From SB15 sp964557285 (GTDB lineage: Bacteria > Chloroflexota > Anaerolineae > Aggregatilineales > J027), in the NCBI GenBank assembly GCA_964557285.1, contig CAZKZS010000054.1, positions 1 through 19,917 of the forward strand: a stretch of DNA of 19,917 nucleotides, given 5' to 3'. Shown here one piece after another: positions 7,890-16,331 of the stretch (positions are counted from its first letter, which is position 1; every line of letters begins with the position of its first letter). The notes under the pieces were generated by a model that was given only the letters and a program-made list of their open reading frames with translations, did no database searches and was not told where the DNA came from. The position numbers and the translations under genes are program-made.

Positions 7890-8198
7890 ATGGATATTCT
7901 TGGGATCATCCTCTGCGTTTCGTTCTTTTTCATCCTGATCGGCGTCGGAGTCGGCTGGTATATCATCGACGGCGTTCCCAAGGCGGAGGCGCGGGAGCTT
8001 CAAGCGAAGTTCGTCAGCCTGGGGGAACTGCGCGGAAAGACCTACGCCCAGATCGAGCGCGTCGCCGGTCGCCCGCAATCAAGGACAAGCATCGACGACT
8101 CGCGCTACTCCTGCTCATGGAATACGCAAAAGTATCATATCACCCTGCAATTCAACGGGGACATCTGCGAGGGCGTCACGAGTGAGATCATGCTGTAG
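7890..8198 (+). CDS. Membrane-anchored BamE/SmpA-like small protein (moron)
   Basis: This is the only convincing plus-strand gene in the phage block. I chose the ATG at 7890 because it coincides with the predicted transcription start; an in-frame upstream ATG-like codon would fall inside the promoter. The 102-residue product starts MDILGIILCVSFFFILIGVG, one transmembrane helix or uncleaved signal anchor, followed by a soluble domain with 'LRGKTYAQIERVAGRP' and a beta-rich end (YHITLQFNGDICEGVTSE). The pattern recalls small BamE/SmpA-type domains, a tentative match. It has its own promoter and opposes the late operon, the hallmark of a moron (lysogenic conversion gene). Its end overlaps the convergent gene by 11 bases. 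Confidence 0.72.
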   Translation: MDILGIILCVSFFFILIGVGVGWYIIDGVPKAEARELQAKFVSLGELRGKTYAQIERVAGRPQSRTSIDDSRYSCSWNTQKYHITLQFNGDICEGVTSEIML

Positions 8199-8409
8199 CA
8201 AGGCGGGATTTCAAGAATTCATCCATCGCCTCTTTGCTTTCAAATGAGTCTAGGAATCTCCCGAAAATCCAATAACGCCCGCACATAAAACACAGGTGAA
8301 GATAACTGACATCCCGCAGGTGTTCATGCGCCCCGTTGCACTCCCAACACGAGCGGAACGCCGGTTCCCCGTCTTCCATGACGTAAGAATCAAAATCTTT
8401 ATATTTCAT
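8188..8409 (-). CDS. Small zinc-ribbon protein
   Basis: This 73-residue protein has C21xxC24 and C40xxC43, a likely four-Cys zinc site, followed by a hydrophobic/aromatic and then helical C-terminus. Its ATG overlaps the stop of the metallophosphoesterase gene as ATGA (8409-8406), so the two are probably translated together. Such proteins often bind nucleic acid or protein partners, but nothing here shows which. Confidence 0.7.
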   Translation of the reverse strand: MKYKDFDSYVMEDGEPAFRSCWECNGAHEHLRDVSYLHLCFMCGRYWIFGRFLDSFESKEAMDEFLKSRLATA

Positions 8410-9815
8410 CGGCTACCTTTTTTTTCACGCAAAAACGAATGAAACTGCGCAACTACCCCGTCATCTTTGTCCCATAAAAAACCCTCCGCGCTCCTTGGCG
8501 CTCCGATGAAGCCCTTGTCAAAGTGCCATGTGTCTGTCCCCGAAAGGGAGCGCAGAATACGAATCGTAACTCCGTCTATATCCTCTGTTTTGTGTAGCAG
8601 GTCTTTTTTATGGTGCTTGTCGCCCAGGTGAAACTCCCGATTTATGGAGGCTGCCCACTCTGCGGGTTTTTCGATTGGCATGATAGATGGCAGCTTTGTT
8701 ATCTTTTCCCAATAACCATGAGTAAACCCGATCAGGTTTTTTCCAAAGTGGATATACTTCCTTTTTGGCATGGAGTTATCCACGCTTATATAATTATCAT
8801 TAGTATAGCGGGCGTCCAGAACCTCACCCAGGTAGAATGTACGTTGCTCATCGTGGTTTCCCGGAACCATTATGATCTTGACCGGAGCGACTTGCAGGCA
8901 GTTGGCAACCATATCCTCCGCAAGCCTGCGCCCCTCCCGAAATGTGATCTCCCAGCGGGTATCCTCCTGCTGCGGCGTCCCGTGCGTGGTCTCGTTCTCC
9001 TTGCTGTCCACGTTGAAAAAATCGTTTCCCATTGGCAGGATGATCTGCTCGATTTTATGCGGGCGGGCGTAGTCTAAAAGCCTGCCAAGCGAATCCAGAA
9101 CGGCTTTACGCGCGATATGGATATTATAGTCTGCCCCGCTTTCCTCCGCGATTGCCTCCTTGCCAAAATGGACATCCGGGAAATCAAGTTCATACCATGC
9201 GGCGGAAGGAAGCCGGGCGAATTTCCGCCGTACCGGTTTTGGCACACGCTTGCGCGCGTCTGCGATCATATCTTCGATTGCCAGACGCGCGCGGATTTCC
9301 TGCGTTTTTCGTTTGAGAGTCACCTGAATATGAAACAGGGGTACGACTAAAAGTTTTCCGCTATCCTTTACTATTCCTTTCTTGGTCTTTCCGTCTTCGA
9401 CTTCCCAATGGACAGACCTGTCTTTTCTATAACCCTCGGATGTTTTGACCTTTTGCCTTTCAATTTCCCAATCCGCCATGTCGATCTTGAAATACTCAAT
9501 CGCCGCCTCGACAGTTGTAATACGCCTGCTTGCGACCACGATATTGATAAAATCCCGCCCAATATCAGCCTCGGCGATTTCCTCCTGCCGCGCGGTTGCT
9601 TTTTCAGGCGGGGGGAGTGCTTTTATGGATTCACGCACGGCGGTATCCTCCGCCTTGATATTGCTCCAATAAAATCGAGTGCCGACAAACGAACGCTTTA
9701 GTGTTCTCGCGGCTTCCTCCAGGATGGACTTCTCAGAGCGATGCTCATTCAGGCCGGCGAGCATTTTATCAATCAGGTATTCCCGCTCCTCCTGTGTCCA
9801 TAATTTACCGGGCAT
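8406..9815 (-). CDS. Calcineurin-like metallophosphoesterase with N-terminal helical domain
   Basis: This 469-residue protein has the ordered metal-binding motifs of the family: D214-V-H216, G263-N-D265, G319-N-H-D-E323, H366 in FTHGYW, and H396...H401-H402 in HLGDKHHK, the counterpart of the usual GHxH. The N-terminal ~55 residues (LWTQEEREYLIDKML...) look like a SANT/Myb-like helical DNA-binding domain. Related proteins occur in many phages and are guessed to be nucleases or phosphodiesterases; the substrate is unknown. The gene is visibly more AT-rich than the head genes around it (for example near 8740-8830), hinting at separate acquisition. It is followed by a coupled zinc-ribbon gene. 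Confidence 0.85.
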   Translation of the reverse strand: MPGKLWTQEEREYLIDKMLAGLNEHRSEKSILEEAARTLKRSFVGTRFYWSNIKAEDTAVRESIKALPPPEKATARQEEIAEADIGRDFINIVVASRRITTVEAAIEYFKIDMADWEIERQKVKTSEGYRKDRSVHWEVEDGKTKKGIVKDSGKLLVVPLFHIQVTLKRKTQEIRARLAIEDMIADARKRVPKPVRRKFARLPSAAWYELDFPDVHFGKEAIAEESGADYNIHIARKAVLDSLGRLLDYARPHKIEQIILPMGNDFFNVDSKENETTHGTPQQEDTRWEITFREGRRLAEDMVANCLQVAPVKIIMVPGNHDEQRTFYLGEVLDARYTNDNYISVDNSMPKRKYIHFGKNLIGFTHGYWEKITKLPSIMPIEKPAEWAASINREFHLGDKHHKKDLLHKTEDIDGVTIRILRSLSGTDTWHFDKGFIGAPRSAEGFLWDKDDGVVAQFHSFLREKKGSR

Positions 9816-9821
9816 ATACCC

Positions 9822-10103
9822 CTACCCTCCCGGCGCGTCGACTCGCGGGGATTTATACTCCGCTTCGAGCGCGGCGATCTGCATACCCAACGCGCGGATC
9901 TGTTCTTGCAGCGCCGCGATCTGGGCGTGGATGGATTTTTTCTGCTGGATCAGCGCGGCGCGGGTCTGCCGGATATAAGCCTGGGACGATAAGGGGACAT
10001 GATTGTCCGCGCGGTCGTGCGTGCCTTCTGGCGAATAAACGACCGGCGGCTCCTCCTCGACGACGGGAATATCGATTCCTGCGGTGGTACTTACGCCATT
10101 CAT
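9822..10103 (-). CDS. Small coiled-coil protein
   Basis: This 93-residue protein has a Pro/Glu-rich acidic N-terminus and a clear heptad pattern in residues about 45-85 (IRQTRAALIQQKKSIHAQIA...). No membrane segment is seen. Its ATG overlaps the previous stop as ATGA (10103-10100). The family is not recognised. A role as a structural linker or oligomerisation partner of the neighbouring proteins is possible but unproven. Confidence 0.65.
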   Translation of the reverse strand: MNGVSTTAGIDIPVVEEEPPVVYSPEGTHDRADNHVPLSSQAYIRQTRAALIQQKKSIHAQIAALQEQIRALGMQIAALEAEYKSPRVDAPGG

Positions 10104-11119
10104 AAATATTTCTCCACTTTCTCCACGAATTGAATCGGGTCGAACGGATCGCCGATCATGCGGCGTTTCCAGTCTGAAATTTCCGCGTCAGACCGGGCGG
10201 CGCGGTGTAACAATCCAAGCGCGTCATCCTCCTGTAACAGGTCGAGCGGGTAGCGGAATAACGGCGCTACATCCTGCCAGCAGGCGACATTCTCATAATG
10301 GTCGAGTCGGCGGCGGAAATGCGTCGGCATATCCTCTGCAAACATGACACAGGGGATACCGCGCGCCACAGCCAGCCATGCAAATGTCTGATGGGCGATC
10401 ACGACATCCGCCGCGTCCATCATTTGCGTGGTATTGTCCATTTTTCCATTGACGTATTCCACCCCCGGCATTTCATCCAGCCCGTTATCCGCCATCAGAC
10501 CGATATATCTCACGGTGAGATGGATGTCGCCGCGTTTTGCAAGTTTATAAAGCCGGTCGAACGTCTCGCGGTTGACCTTGCGGTCGATGGGCGCGAACAG
10601 GACGCGGCGAACGGCGGGGCGGAGTTTGAACGTCTCGACGGGTGATAGATGCCAGCCCATCGTTTCAATCGGCTTTCCGTACCCATAGCGGCGCAGGACC
10701 TCCGCGTGATGTTCATTGACCACGAACTGCGCGGTCGTGTTCTCGAAGCCGGGATAATGCGCATTGATCAGGCTCGGGCGGGCGGCGTGAGGATAGACAA
10801 AGAAACGGCGGACTCCCCGCTTCTGCGCGCGGCGCATCTGCCCCGCCCTGCCGAGGACATCCGAGTCGGCAAATAGAAAACGGACGAAACCATCCGAACT
10901 CGGCTGCTCATGATGTACGTATTTTTGTTTCAGAGCTTCGATGATCGCCCGCCCCTTGTTCTGGTGGTCGTAGAGCATGAACTTCGACGCGATGCCGCGC
11001 GGGTCGTGGTTGACATGCGTTACCCGCCTGCATTGCCCGCAGCGGAAGGTCATCCAGGAGGTATTTTCTGCGATCTGCCGCGCCCGCCCGCCGCAATATC
11101 CGCAGGTTATAAAGCGCAT
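10100..11119 (-). CDS. GT-B-like glycosyltransferase with N-terminal zinc ribbon
   Basis: I start the gene at the ATG at 11119 (MRFITCGYCGG), which overlaps the previous gene by 13 bases; a longer reading would begin at 11164. The 339-residue product has C6xxC9 and C27xxC30, a probable zinc ribbon, then an alpha/beta region. The C-terminal part carries 'DAADVVIAHQTFAWLAVARG' followed by IPCVMF, close to the nucleotide-sugar binding half of GT-B enzymes such as CDP-glycerol transferases and UDP-GlcNAc epimerase relatives. It follows a DUF115-like gene, and together they look like a sugar-transfer pair in the head operon. Donor and acceptor are unknown. Confidence 0.6.
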   Translation of the reverse strand: MRFITCGYCGGRARQIAENTSWMTFRCGQCRRVTHVNHDPRGIASKFMLYDHQNKGRAIIEALKQKYVHHEQPSSDGFVRFLFADSDVLGRAGQMRRAQKRGVRRFFVYPHAARPSLINAHYPGFENTTAQFVVNEHHAEVLRRYGYGKPIETMGWHLSPVETFKLRPAVRRVLFAPIDRKVNRETFDRLYKLAKRGDIHLTVRYIGLMADNGLDEMPGVEYVNGKMDNTTQMMDAADVVIAHQTFAWLAVARGIPCVMFAEDMPTHFRRRLDHYENVACWQDVAPLFRYPLDLLQEDDALGLLHRAARSDAEISDWKRRMIGDPFDPIQFVEKVEKYL

Positions 11120-11907
11120 TTGAGTCCCATCGCGGACAGCAGCCCGTCCGAGTGATCCCGCCATACCAGCGAGTCGCGCTCAAAGAGCGGCTCGATGCTT
11201 TTCAGCCAGACAGCCGACTCCAGCCAGGTATATTGAGTCGGGATGCCCTCGTAATCCGTGCGGAATGTGTCGGATCGGAATTTGTCCGCCTGGTAGATCG
11301 GGTAATCGTAGGCGTGATGCCGCGCTTCGTCCCGAAACATCAGGTCGTAGCCGATGGTATGGACCTCGTTGCAGCCCAGGATGCCGGCCCAATGCAGGCA
11401 TTGCGCTCCGACCGTGCCGACATGCACCTCCGCGCCCGCGTCCTTATGTTTCAACAACCAGCCCGCCAAAAGCCCCAGACCGTAATCGCGGAAATGGAAC
11501 CAGCGCGCGATCTCGTCCGTTTCGTAGCCCTGCCGACGGATGACAATGCAGTTGCTTTTATCCCGCACCCGGTCGATGGAACGATGCGAGACCAGCTTGT
11601 ATTTTGCCCCGGTTTCACGGTGGAACATTTCGACGAATGCCTTGTCCGGGGCGCTGCCCATCTGCGCCATACGGTGAGCGCGGGTCATGTTCTCGGCGCA
11701 GATCCAATAATCCGCGTTTTGCACAAGCGCGTTGACCCCGTTGGCGATAATGACGACATCCGGCTTGACCTCCTCGCGCACATCCCGCCAGTTTTGCGCG
11801 GAATATCCGCCCAGGATGATAAGCGCCCGCCCGCCGCCAAAGCGGTCTGCGTGTTCCATCGCTGCGGCTGGATTATCGTAGCGGGGATCGGTGGGTTGGT
11901 ATCTCAT
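11107..11907 (-). CDS. DUF115 / MptE-like Rossmann protein, possible glycan-modifying enzyme
   Basis: This 266-residue protein begins two bases after the MuF gene. Residues 28-40 (ALIILGGYSAQNW) form a Rossmann-type Gly loop, followed by 'DVVIIANGVNALVQNADYWICAEN', the pattern of DUF115/MptE-like proteins that include flagellin-modifying Maf enzymes and sialyltransferase-like folds. Later segments (VGTVGAQCLHWAGILGCNEV...IGYDLMF) also fit that family. With the downstream GT-B-like gene it suggests modification of a virion or host glycan; the chemistry is inferred only. Confidence 0.62.
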   Translation of the reverse strand: MRYQPTDPRYDNPAAAMEHADRFGGGRALIILGGYSAQNWRDVREEVKPDVVIIANGVNALVQNADYWICAENMTRAHRMAQMGSAPDKAFVEMFHRETGAKYKLVSHRSIDRVRDKSNCIVIRRQGYETDEIARWFHFRDYGLGLLAGWLLKHKDAGAEVHVGTVGAQCLHWAGILGCNEVHTIGYDLMFRDEARHHAYDYPIYQADKFRSDTFRTDYEGIPTQYTWLESAVWLKSIEPLFERDSLVWRDHSDGLLSAMGLKCAL

Positions 11908-11909
11908 GG

Positions 11910-12677
11910 CTATCTAAACTCAAAGTGGCACATGCAGTTCGTCCTGCATGGCGTGTCATATATGCGCGGCAGAGTCCCGATACGAACCCATCCCAGGGCG
12001 GCGAGTTCGACGCAGCCCTCCTGCCCGTCTTGTGTGTGGCAGTGGTCCGCGCCGGGCATCAGCACGCGCCGCTCCGTTGTGGCGTCCGTGTGGAAAATAT
12101 GCCCGTTGCGGCGCGCCTCCTCATACGCATCCCGCCCGCCAAAAGCATACAGGTCGGTGCGGCTGAGGAGTAATCCGTTCATAGGCTGGCTGCCCGTCTG
12201 TATATCGCGGGCGAATCCCGCGAGAAAGACAAGCATGGCGAAGATCCCCAGGGCAATCGCGGTCCTATCGTCATCGTCGTTATTGCCGATCCCCCCGTTG
12301 GCGACCAGGGCGACCGCAAGCTGCGAGGCTTTGACCATCGACTCCATTTCAGCCTGCCATTCGGGAAGCGTGATCCGCCTGTCCTGCAACCGCTTCGATA
12401 TTTCGCGCATGGCGGCTTGGATATTGCGAAGGAACGGCTCGATGACCAGGGCGCGGAACCGCTGCGGGTCGATTGCCTGTCCGTTGCTTGCGTAGATATA
12501 AACGCGGCGGGTTGGGTTGAAGCGATAGGCGGGATCGCCCTCGATGATGTTACGGAAGGGCGGCGGGGCGTAACGTTTCCAGATCGGGACTGCAAAAGCA
12601 ATATCCGCCTCCGTCACCTGCGACCCCTGCCGTAGGCGGCGTTCTGTGAACGGGATCGCCTGTCCGATTGGCAGCAT
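11910..12677 (-). CDS. Minor head protein, MuF / SPP1 gp7-like
   Basis: This 255-residue protein starts directly after the portal stop (TAAATG). It has a helical N-terminal half, a hydrophobic stretch near residues 138-158, and a Cys/His-rich C-terminus: C213, H214, C222 and C244-x3-C248-x-C250 with the ending NCMCHFEF, matching the 'C.nCrC' signature of the MuF C-terminal domain. MuF proteins are ejected or minor head components made next to the portal, exactly the arrangement here. Confidence 0.78.
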   Translation of the reverse strand: MLPIGQAIPFTERRLRQGSQVTEADIAFAVPIWKRYAPPPFRNIIEGDPAYRFNPTRRVYIYASNGQAIDPQRFRALVIEPFLRNIQAAMREISKRLQDRRITLPEWQAEMESMVKASQLAVALVANGGIGNNDDDDRTAIALGIFAMLVFLAGFARDIQTGSQPMNGLLLSRTDLYAFGGRDAYEEARRNGHIFHTDATTERRVLMPGADHCHTQDGQEGCVELAALGWVRIGTLPRIYDTPCRTNCMCHFEFR

Positions 12678-14258
12678 TTACACCTCCGTCGGGGGAGTCG
12701 TATCGCTGACGGGCGCAAGCAGTTTTATTTCATCGTCCGTCAAGCCGGCCATGCGCGCGAAGTTCTCGACCGTTACCCCGCTCAGGGAGGCGGCGGCGTA
12801 GGACTCCCAGAACGATTTGAGAAAGGCGAGGCGGAAGGCTGGCGTCCGTTTCATTTCCACGATCTTTTCCGCGCTGTAGCCGAGCCGCGCCCATAGCGTT
12901 TCATCCGGGACTCCAAATTCCTTATGCTCGCGCAAGTCCTCGATGGTCTCGATCATCTTCCAGACCGTCTCGACCGTCACCAACTCGTCGTATTGTTTGG
13001 AGCCGAAGGCGTTATTGATTCGGCGGGCGATCTGCATGGCGGATTCCCATGAGTCGCCGAAGGATACCTGCCGGTTCATCGCCCGTTTTTTGAGCGCGTC
13101 CTTTTGTTCTTTGAGCGTTTCCGCGCTGGCGATCTGGGCGCTCGTGATGAACAGATTGGCGGGCGTCCCGGTGATCTGCGCGATAAAAATGATCTGGTCT
13201 TTCAGGGTGTTCATCAGCGGAGTCGGGTCGGAGCCTTCCCATTTATCTACCCCGACATCTTCCTTTGTCTTGTTCGCGTTGCCGTTGATCTGACCCGGCT
13301 GCAAATACAGCAGGTTCGAGCCGTCATCGGCGGGCGCTTTTCCGTCGGTGGTCGGATACATGCCCCACATCCACATGACGGGGAAGCCGAAGAAATCGCA
13401 TGAGGCGAGAATATCGGCGTAGGTTTTATTGACCGCGTCCTGCGGGGGGAAGGCGTCCCAGGCTTCCGGGCGCTGCCCTTTGTTGGTGAAATGCACGGCG
13501 GGGATTCCGAGCGGCTTTCCGTCCTTTGCCTTCCACGCCTGGGGTTCCGCGAATTCCTCCCACTTGCCGGAGTCGCCCATATATTCCCGCTCGATGCGAT
13601 CCGGGTAATAGATCGTGCGGCGATGCACCTGTACCACGTCGCCCTTTGTATCGAGCATGTCGGAGTAGAAATACTGGACGGCGAATTCCATCGGCTGCGA
13701 GATGTCGTTATTGCGGTATTTGACATACACCCCCGCGCCGGTCCCGACCGCTTCGTCCACCATATCGGTTGTGACTCCCGCGTCGGAATATTCCCAGGCG
13801 TTGACCTGCGCGTCCGTCCAGGCTTCATGCAGGACGATGACAGGGAGTTTCTTTTCCTCGTCCCAATCCAAGAGCAGGAAATACTCGCCGTCCCGTACCG
13901 CGCCTTCATGCGCCTCGTTCTGGAACATATCCAGTTTGCTTCCAAGCCAGACATTCCAGAAAAATTCCGCCTGTTCCTTTTTCCCGTCCTGATTTTGCGG
14001 CTCGTTCGTGTCGAAGCCCAGGACGGTCAACTCGTCCGTCAGGGCGGTGACGACGATCCGGCAGACATTCAGGCAAAAGCGCGTATCTGGATTGAGCGCG
14101 AGGAATTTCTTTTGCCTGTCCGTCAAGGCGAGGGGCTGGTTGCCGTCGTGATAGGCGCGGGCAAGCAGGACGCGGCTTTGATGCTCGCGCATTTCCTCCG
14201 TCCATGCCTCGTACATGGATATTTTGATCTGATCGGGTAGTTCAATGGGTTCCGTCAT
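12678..14258 (-). CDS. Portal protein (SPP1 gp6-like)
   Basis: This 526-residue protein follows the large terminase by 11 bases and precedes the MuF gene, the standard portal slot. Length is typical of the SPP1-gp6-type portal family. The N-terminal segment (EHQSRVLLARAYHDGNQPL) matches the usual 'Y.g..p' opening of portal proteins, and the later ITGTPANLFITSAQIASAET corresponds to the conserved 'tG.P......n.SgeAl' region. It should form the ring at one vertex through which DNA is packaged. Confidence 0.85.
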   Translation of the reverse strand: MTEPIELPDQIKISMYEAWTEEMREHQSRVLLARAYHDGNQPLALTDRQKKFLALNPDTRFCLNVCRIVVTALTDELTVLGFDTNEPQNQDGKKEQAEFFWNVWLGSKLDMFQNEAHEGAVRDGEYFLLLDWDEEKKLPVIVLHEAWTDAQVNAWEYSDAGVTTDMVDEAVGTGAGVYVKYRNNDISQPMEFAVQYFYSDMLDTKGDVVQVHRRTIYYPDRIEREYMGDSGKWEEFAEPQAWKAKDGKPLGIPAVHFTNKGQRPEAWDAFPPQDAVNKTYADILASCDFFGFPVMWMWGMYPTTDGKAPADDGSNLLYLQPGQINGNANKTKEDVGVDKWEGSDPTPLMNTLKDQIIFIAQITGTPANLFITSAQIASAETLKEQKDALKKRAMNRQVSFGDSWESAMQIARRINNAFGSKQYDELVTVETVWKMIETIEDLREHKEFGVPDETLWARLGYSAEKIVEMKRTPAFRLAFLKSFWESYAAASLSGVTVENFARMAGLTDDEIKLLAPVSDTTPPTEV

Positions 14259-14269
14259 GATACACCTCG

Positions 14270-15523
14270 TTATTTGAACGAAAAGCCCCCGCCCTCTTTG
14301 GGCGCGGCGTCGTAATCGTAGCCAAGCGCATCCGGCGCGTGGTCGTTTTCCTTGACCGGCTCGTCCTTTTCCGGCTTCCAGATGTAGGACTCAAAATCGT
14401 TGACCGTATTGACACAGGACGGGTCGAACGTCAGGCGCGGGCGTTTGTCCGGTTGGACTTCCAGGTCGTCGCGGATGGCGTTGATGCGGTCCCGAACCCG
14501 CCCCTTGCCCTGTTTGACATCCAGACCGTTATCGCGCAGATCGGCGATCAGCCCCGCCGCCGCCGCGTCGCAAGTCCCCTTCCATGCGTTGTACTGGCGC
14601 GCCAGTTTGAGCGCCTCCGCCACGACATAGGACTGTAACTTATTGCGCTCGTAGAACTCGTGGAAGATGTGCCGCCGGCCGTCGTTATCCTCCCCGATGA
14701 CCAGGATGACCGCAGGGTTGGTATATCCCTCGTCGAAGGCCAGGCGGAAGTTTTTATAATTCCCGATGTCCTGTGTCCGCACATGGACATTGGCGTCGAA
14801 GTTGTCGAATACCGCGCCTTCGGCGGTCGCCCAAACTCCCTCGAGCAGCCGCTTTCGGCGGATGCCGGTCAACGCTCCAAGTCGTTCCATCGTTCGCTCG
14901 CCCTGTTTTGTCAGTTTGTCGTCGTCGGTGTAAAGGGTGGGATTATCGCGGTGATAGCTGATCAGCAGGGACAATGCACTGGTTTTCTTCCTGAGCAATA
15001 TCCAATGCTTTGACCCGCCCGGATTGCAGTCCCCGAATATTTGAGCGTGTGGATAAATCGCGCTGCGTCCTGTGACGCGGGTCGTCATGACCTCCCAATC
15101 CTCCAGCTTCAACTCCTCCGCCTGGCAGACTTGCACGAAATCACGCTCGCCAGAAAGTATCCTGTCCGGTTTATCCATCCCGGCGACCCAGATCACCGAT
15201 CCATTGGAATAGATCAGCTTTTCCGGTTTATTATCCCCGCCATACGACTCGACCGGCGCGCCCTCGATGACTCGTTTCATGGTTTGATACACCGTGCCAG
15301 GAATGGAGGCGTAGGTCTTTCGCACGAGCGCCCCCTGCGCGCCGGGATATTTCAGGCAGATGAGATGAGCCTTCCAGCAGGCGGCGAGGGTCTTGCCCGT
15401 CTCTGCCGGCCCGGATAGGATCACCTCGGGGTCGTGGCTATAGATCAGGTCTGCCGCCGCGCCGCGCGGGGTATAGTCGGTCTCTTTCATATCTTCGGCG
15501 TATAGCAGTTGATACCGCGTCAT
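14270..15523 (-). CDS. terL: Terminase large subunit (TerL)
   Basis: This 417-residue protein is the DNA packaging motor ATPase and nuclease. The Walker A is G38-PAETG-K44-T45, the Walker B acidic pair is AEE at 135-137, and a GDCNPGG motif (164-170) follows. Nuclease metal ligands are visible as D264 (AFDEG), D319 (CDAAAAG) and D398 (DHAPDAL). The ATG forms TGATG with the small-subunit stop; an ATG at 15490 is an alternative start. The gene order TerS-TerL-portal-MuF is canonical for SPP1-like packaging. Confidence 0.95.
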   Translation of the reverse strand: MTRYQLLYAEDMKETDYTPRGAAADLIYSHDPEVILSGPAETGKTLAACWKAHLICLKYPGAQGALVRKTYASIPGTVYQTMKRVIEGAPVESYGGDNKPEKLIYSNGSVIWVAGMDKPDRILSGERDFVQVCQAEELKLEDWEVMTTRVTGRSAIYPHAQIFGDCNPGGSKHWILLRKKTSALSLLISYHRDNPTLYTDDDKLTKQGERTMERLGALTGIRRKRLLEGVWATAEGAVFDNFDANVHVRTQDIGNYKNFRLAFDEGYTNPAVILVIGEDNDGRRHIFHEFYERNKLQSYVVAEALKLARQYNAWKGTCDAAAAGLIADLRDNGLDVKQGKGRVRDRINAIRDDLEVQPDKRPRLTFDPSCVNTVNDFESYIWKPEKDEPVKENDHAPDALGYDYDAAPKEGGGFSFK

Positions 15524-16131
15524 CAGATTTTGTCCACGTCCACGCCGACACGCTTCCGCACAAGTTCGATTTCGCCGCTGATTTTCGTGTTATCGGTAAA
15601 CATGGCGTGATACCTGCCAATATCGCGCAGGGCGGCGGCGGCGTCATGCAGTTCCACCCCGACCCATTCGCCCTCCCATTCCTGGGCATCTTCGCCGGTT
15701 CCGTCAATCCGGCGCTCGCGTTTTGTTTTTATTTTTTTTATCAAATGCAGATGGTTCAGGGCTTCCGGGTCTGAAAAATCAAAATAGATAAATCCGTCTT
15801 GGTCGATACGGATAAACGGATAATGGCTTGCCCTGGCGATGTCGCCCAAACGCTTCAAAACCTCAGCCGCGCTCATGGCGTCCTGATCGAGCCGGTATGT
15901 AATTTCCGAACGGATGTTAGGTCTTGCGAAAAACTTGGAAGCCTCCACCCTGGCGGATTCGTATTTCGCATCCTTGAAAACAGAAAGGTATGCCCGCGTC
16001 TGGTTCATGTTGCAGTCAAAATAGGCGTTTATCAAAGCCCAATCAGAATCGGTGTATTCAACTTCGATAAGGGTATCGCTGCCGTCTTTTGCGGGGCGCT
16101 GAACCTTTACGGTCTTTGTCTTTTTTGGCAT
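15523..16131 (-). CDS. terS: Terminase small subunit (probable)
   Basis: I start at the ATG at 16131 (MPKKTKTVKVQRPAKDG), giving 202 residues; the open frame extends further upstream but through sequence that encodes the preceding gene. The part from residue about 25 (YTDSDWALINAYFDCNMNQTRAYLSVF) resembles the helix-turn-helix that small terminases use to recognise the packaging site. It stops in a TGATG overlap with terL. The assignment is supported by position and this helical motif. Confidence 0.78.
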   Translation of the reverse strand: MPKKTKTVKVQRPAKDGSDTLIEVEYTDSDWALINAYFDCNMNQTRAYLSVFKDAKYESARVEASKFFARPNIRSEITYRLDQDAMSAAEVLKRLGDIARASHYPFIRIDQDGFIYFDFSDPEALNHLHLIKKIKTKRERRIDGTGEDAQEWEGEWVGVELHDAAAALRDIGRYHAMFTDNTKISGEIELVRKRVGVDVDKI

Positions 16132-16330
16132 TTCCTTCTTCCAGTTTGATAAAAACAGGAACGGCGGCAACCTCAAGGATCGCGCCGCGTTTCTTGCATT
16201 CCAATAAATTACCGATCTGCGCGATGTCGTTCTCGCCCAGATCGAGCGAGACCCGATAACCGCCATCCACCAGGGTCTTGACCTGGAAAACCTGGGCTTT
16301 GAATTTCAGCACGGCGGCTTTCTTGGTCAT
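16058..16330 (-). CDS. Small conserved phage protein overlapping terS
   Basis: This 90-residue protein starts MTKKAAVLKFKAQVFQVKTL with a GAGG ribosome binding site. The first ~65 residues look like a compact beta/alpha domain (VDGGYRVSLDLGENDIAQIGNLLECKKRGA...). The last ~25 residues are basic and are encoded in the 74-base overlap with terS. It lies just before the terminase genes, where phages often keep small DNA-binding or packaging accessory proteins. No family is securely recognised. Confidence 0.65.
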   Translation of the reverse strand: MTKKAAVLKFKAQVFQVKTLVDGGYRVSLDLGENDIAQIGNLLECKKRGAILEVAAVPVFIKLEEGNAKKDKDRKGSAPRKRRQRYPYRS

Positions 16331-16331
16331 A

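Noticed and set aside
11152..12495. Long plus-strand open frame of 447 codons
   Set aside because: It is antisense to the DUF115-like and MuF genes, which have recognisable motifs and coupled starts. GC-rich DNA often leaves such shadow frames open.
13491..14240. Plus-strand open frame of 249 codons
   Set aside because: It lies opposite the portal gene, has no ribosome binding site and no recognisable domain.
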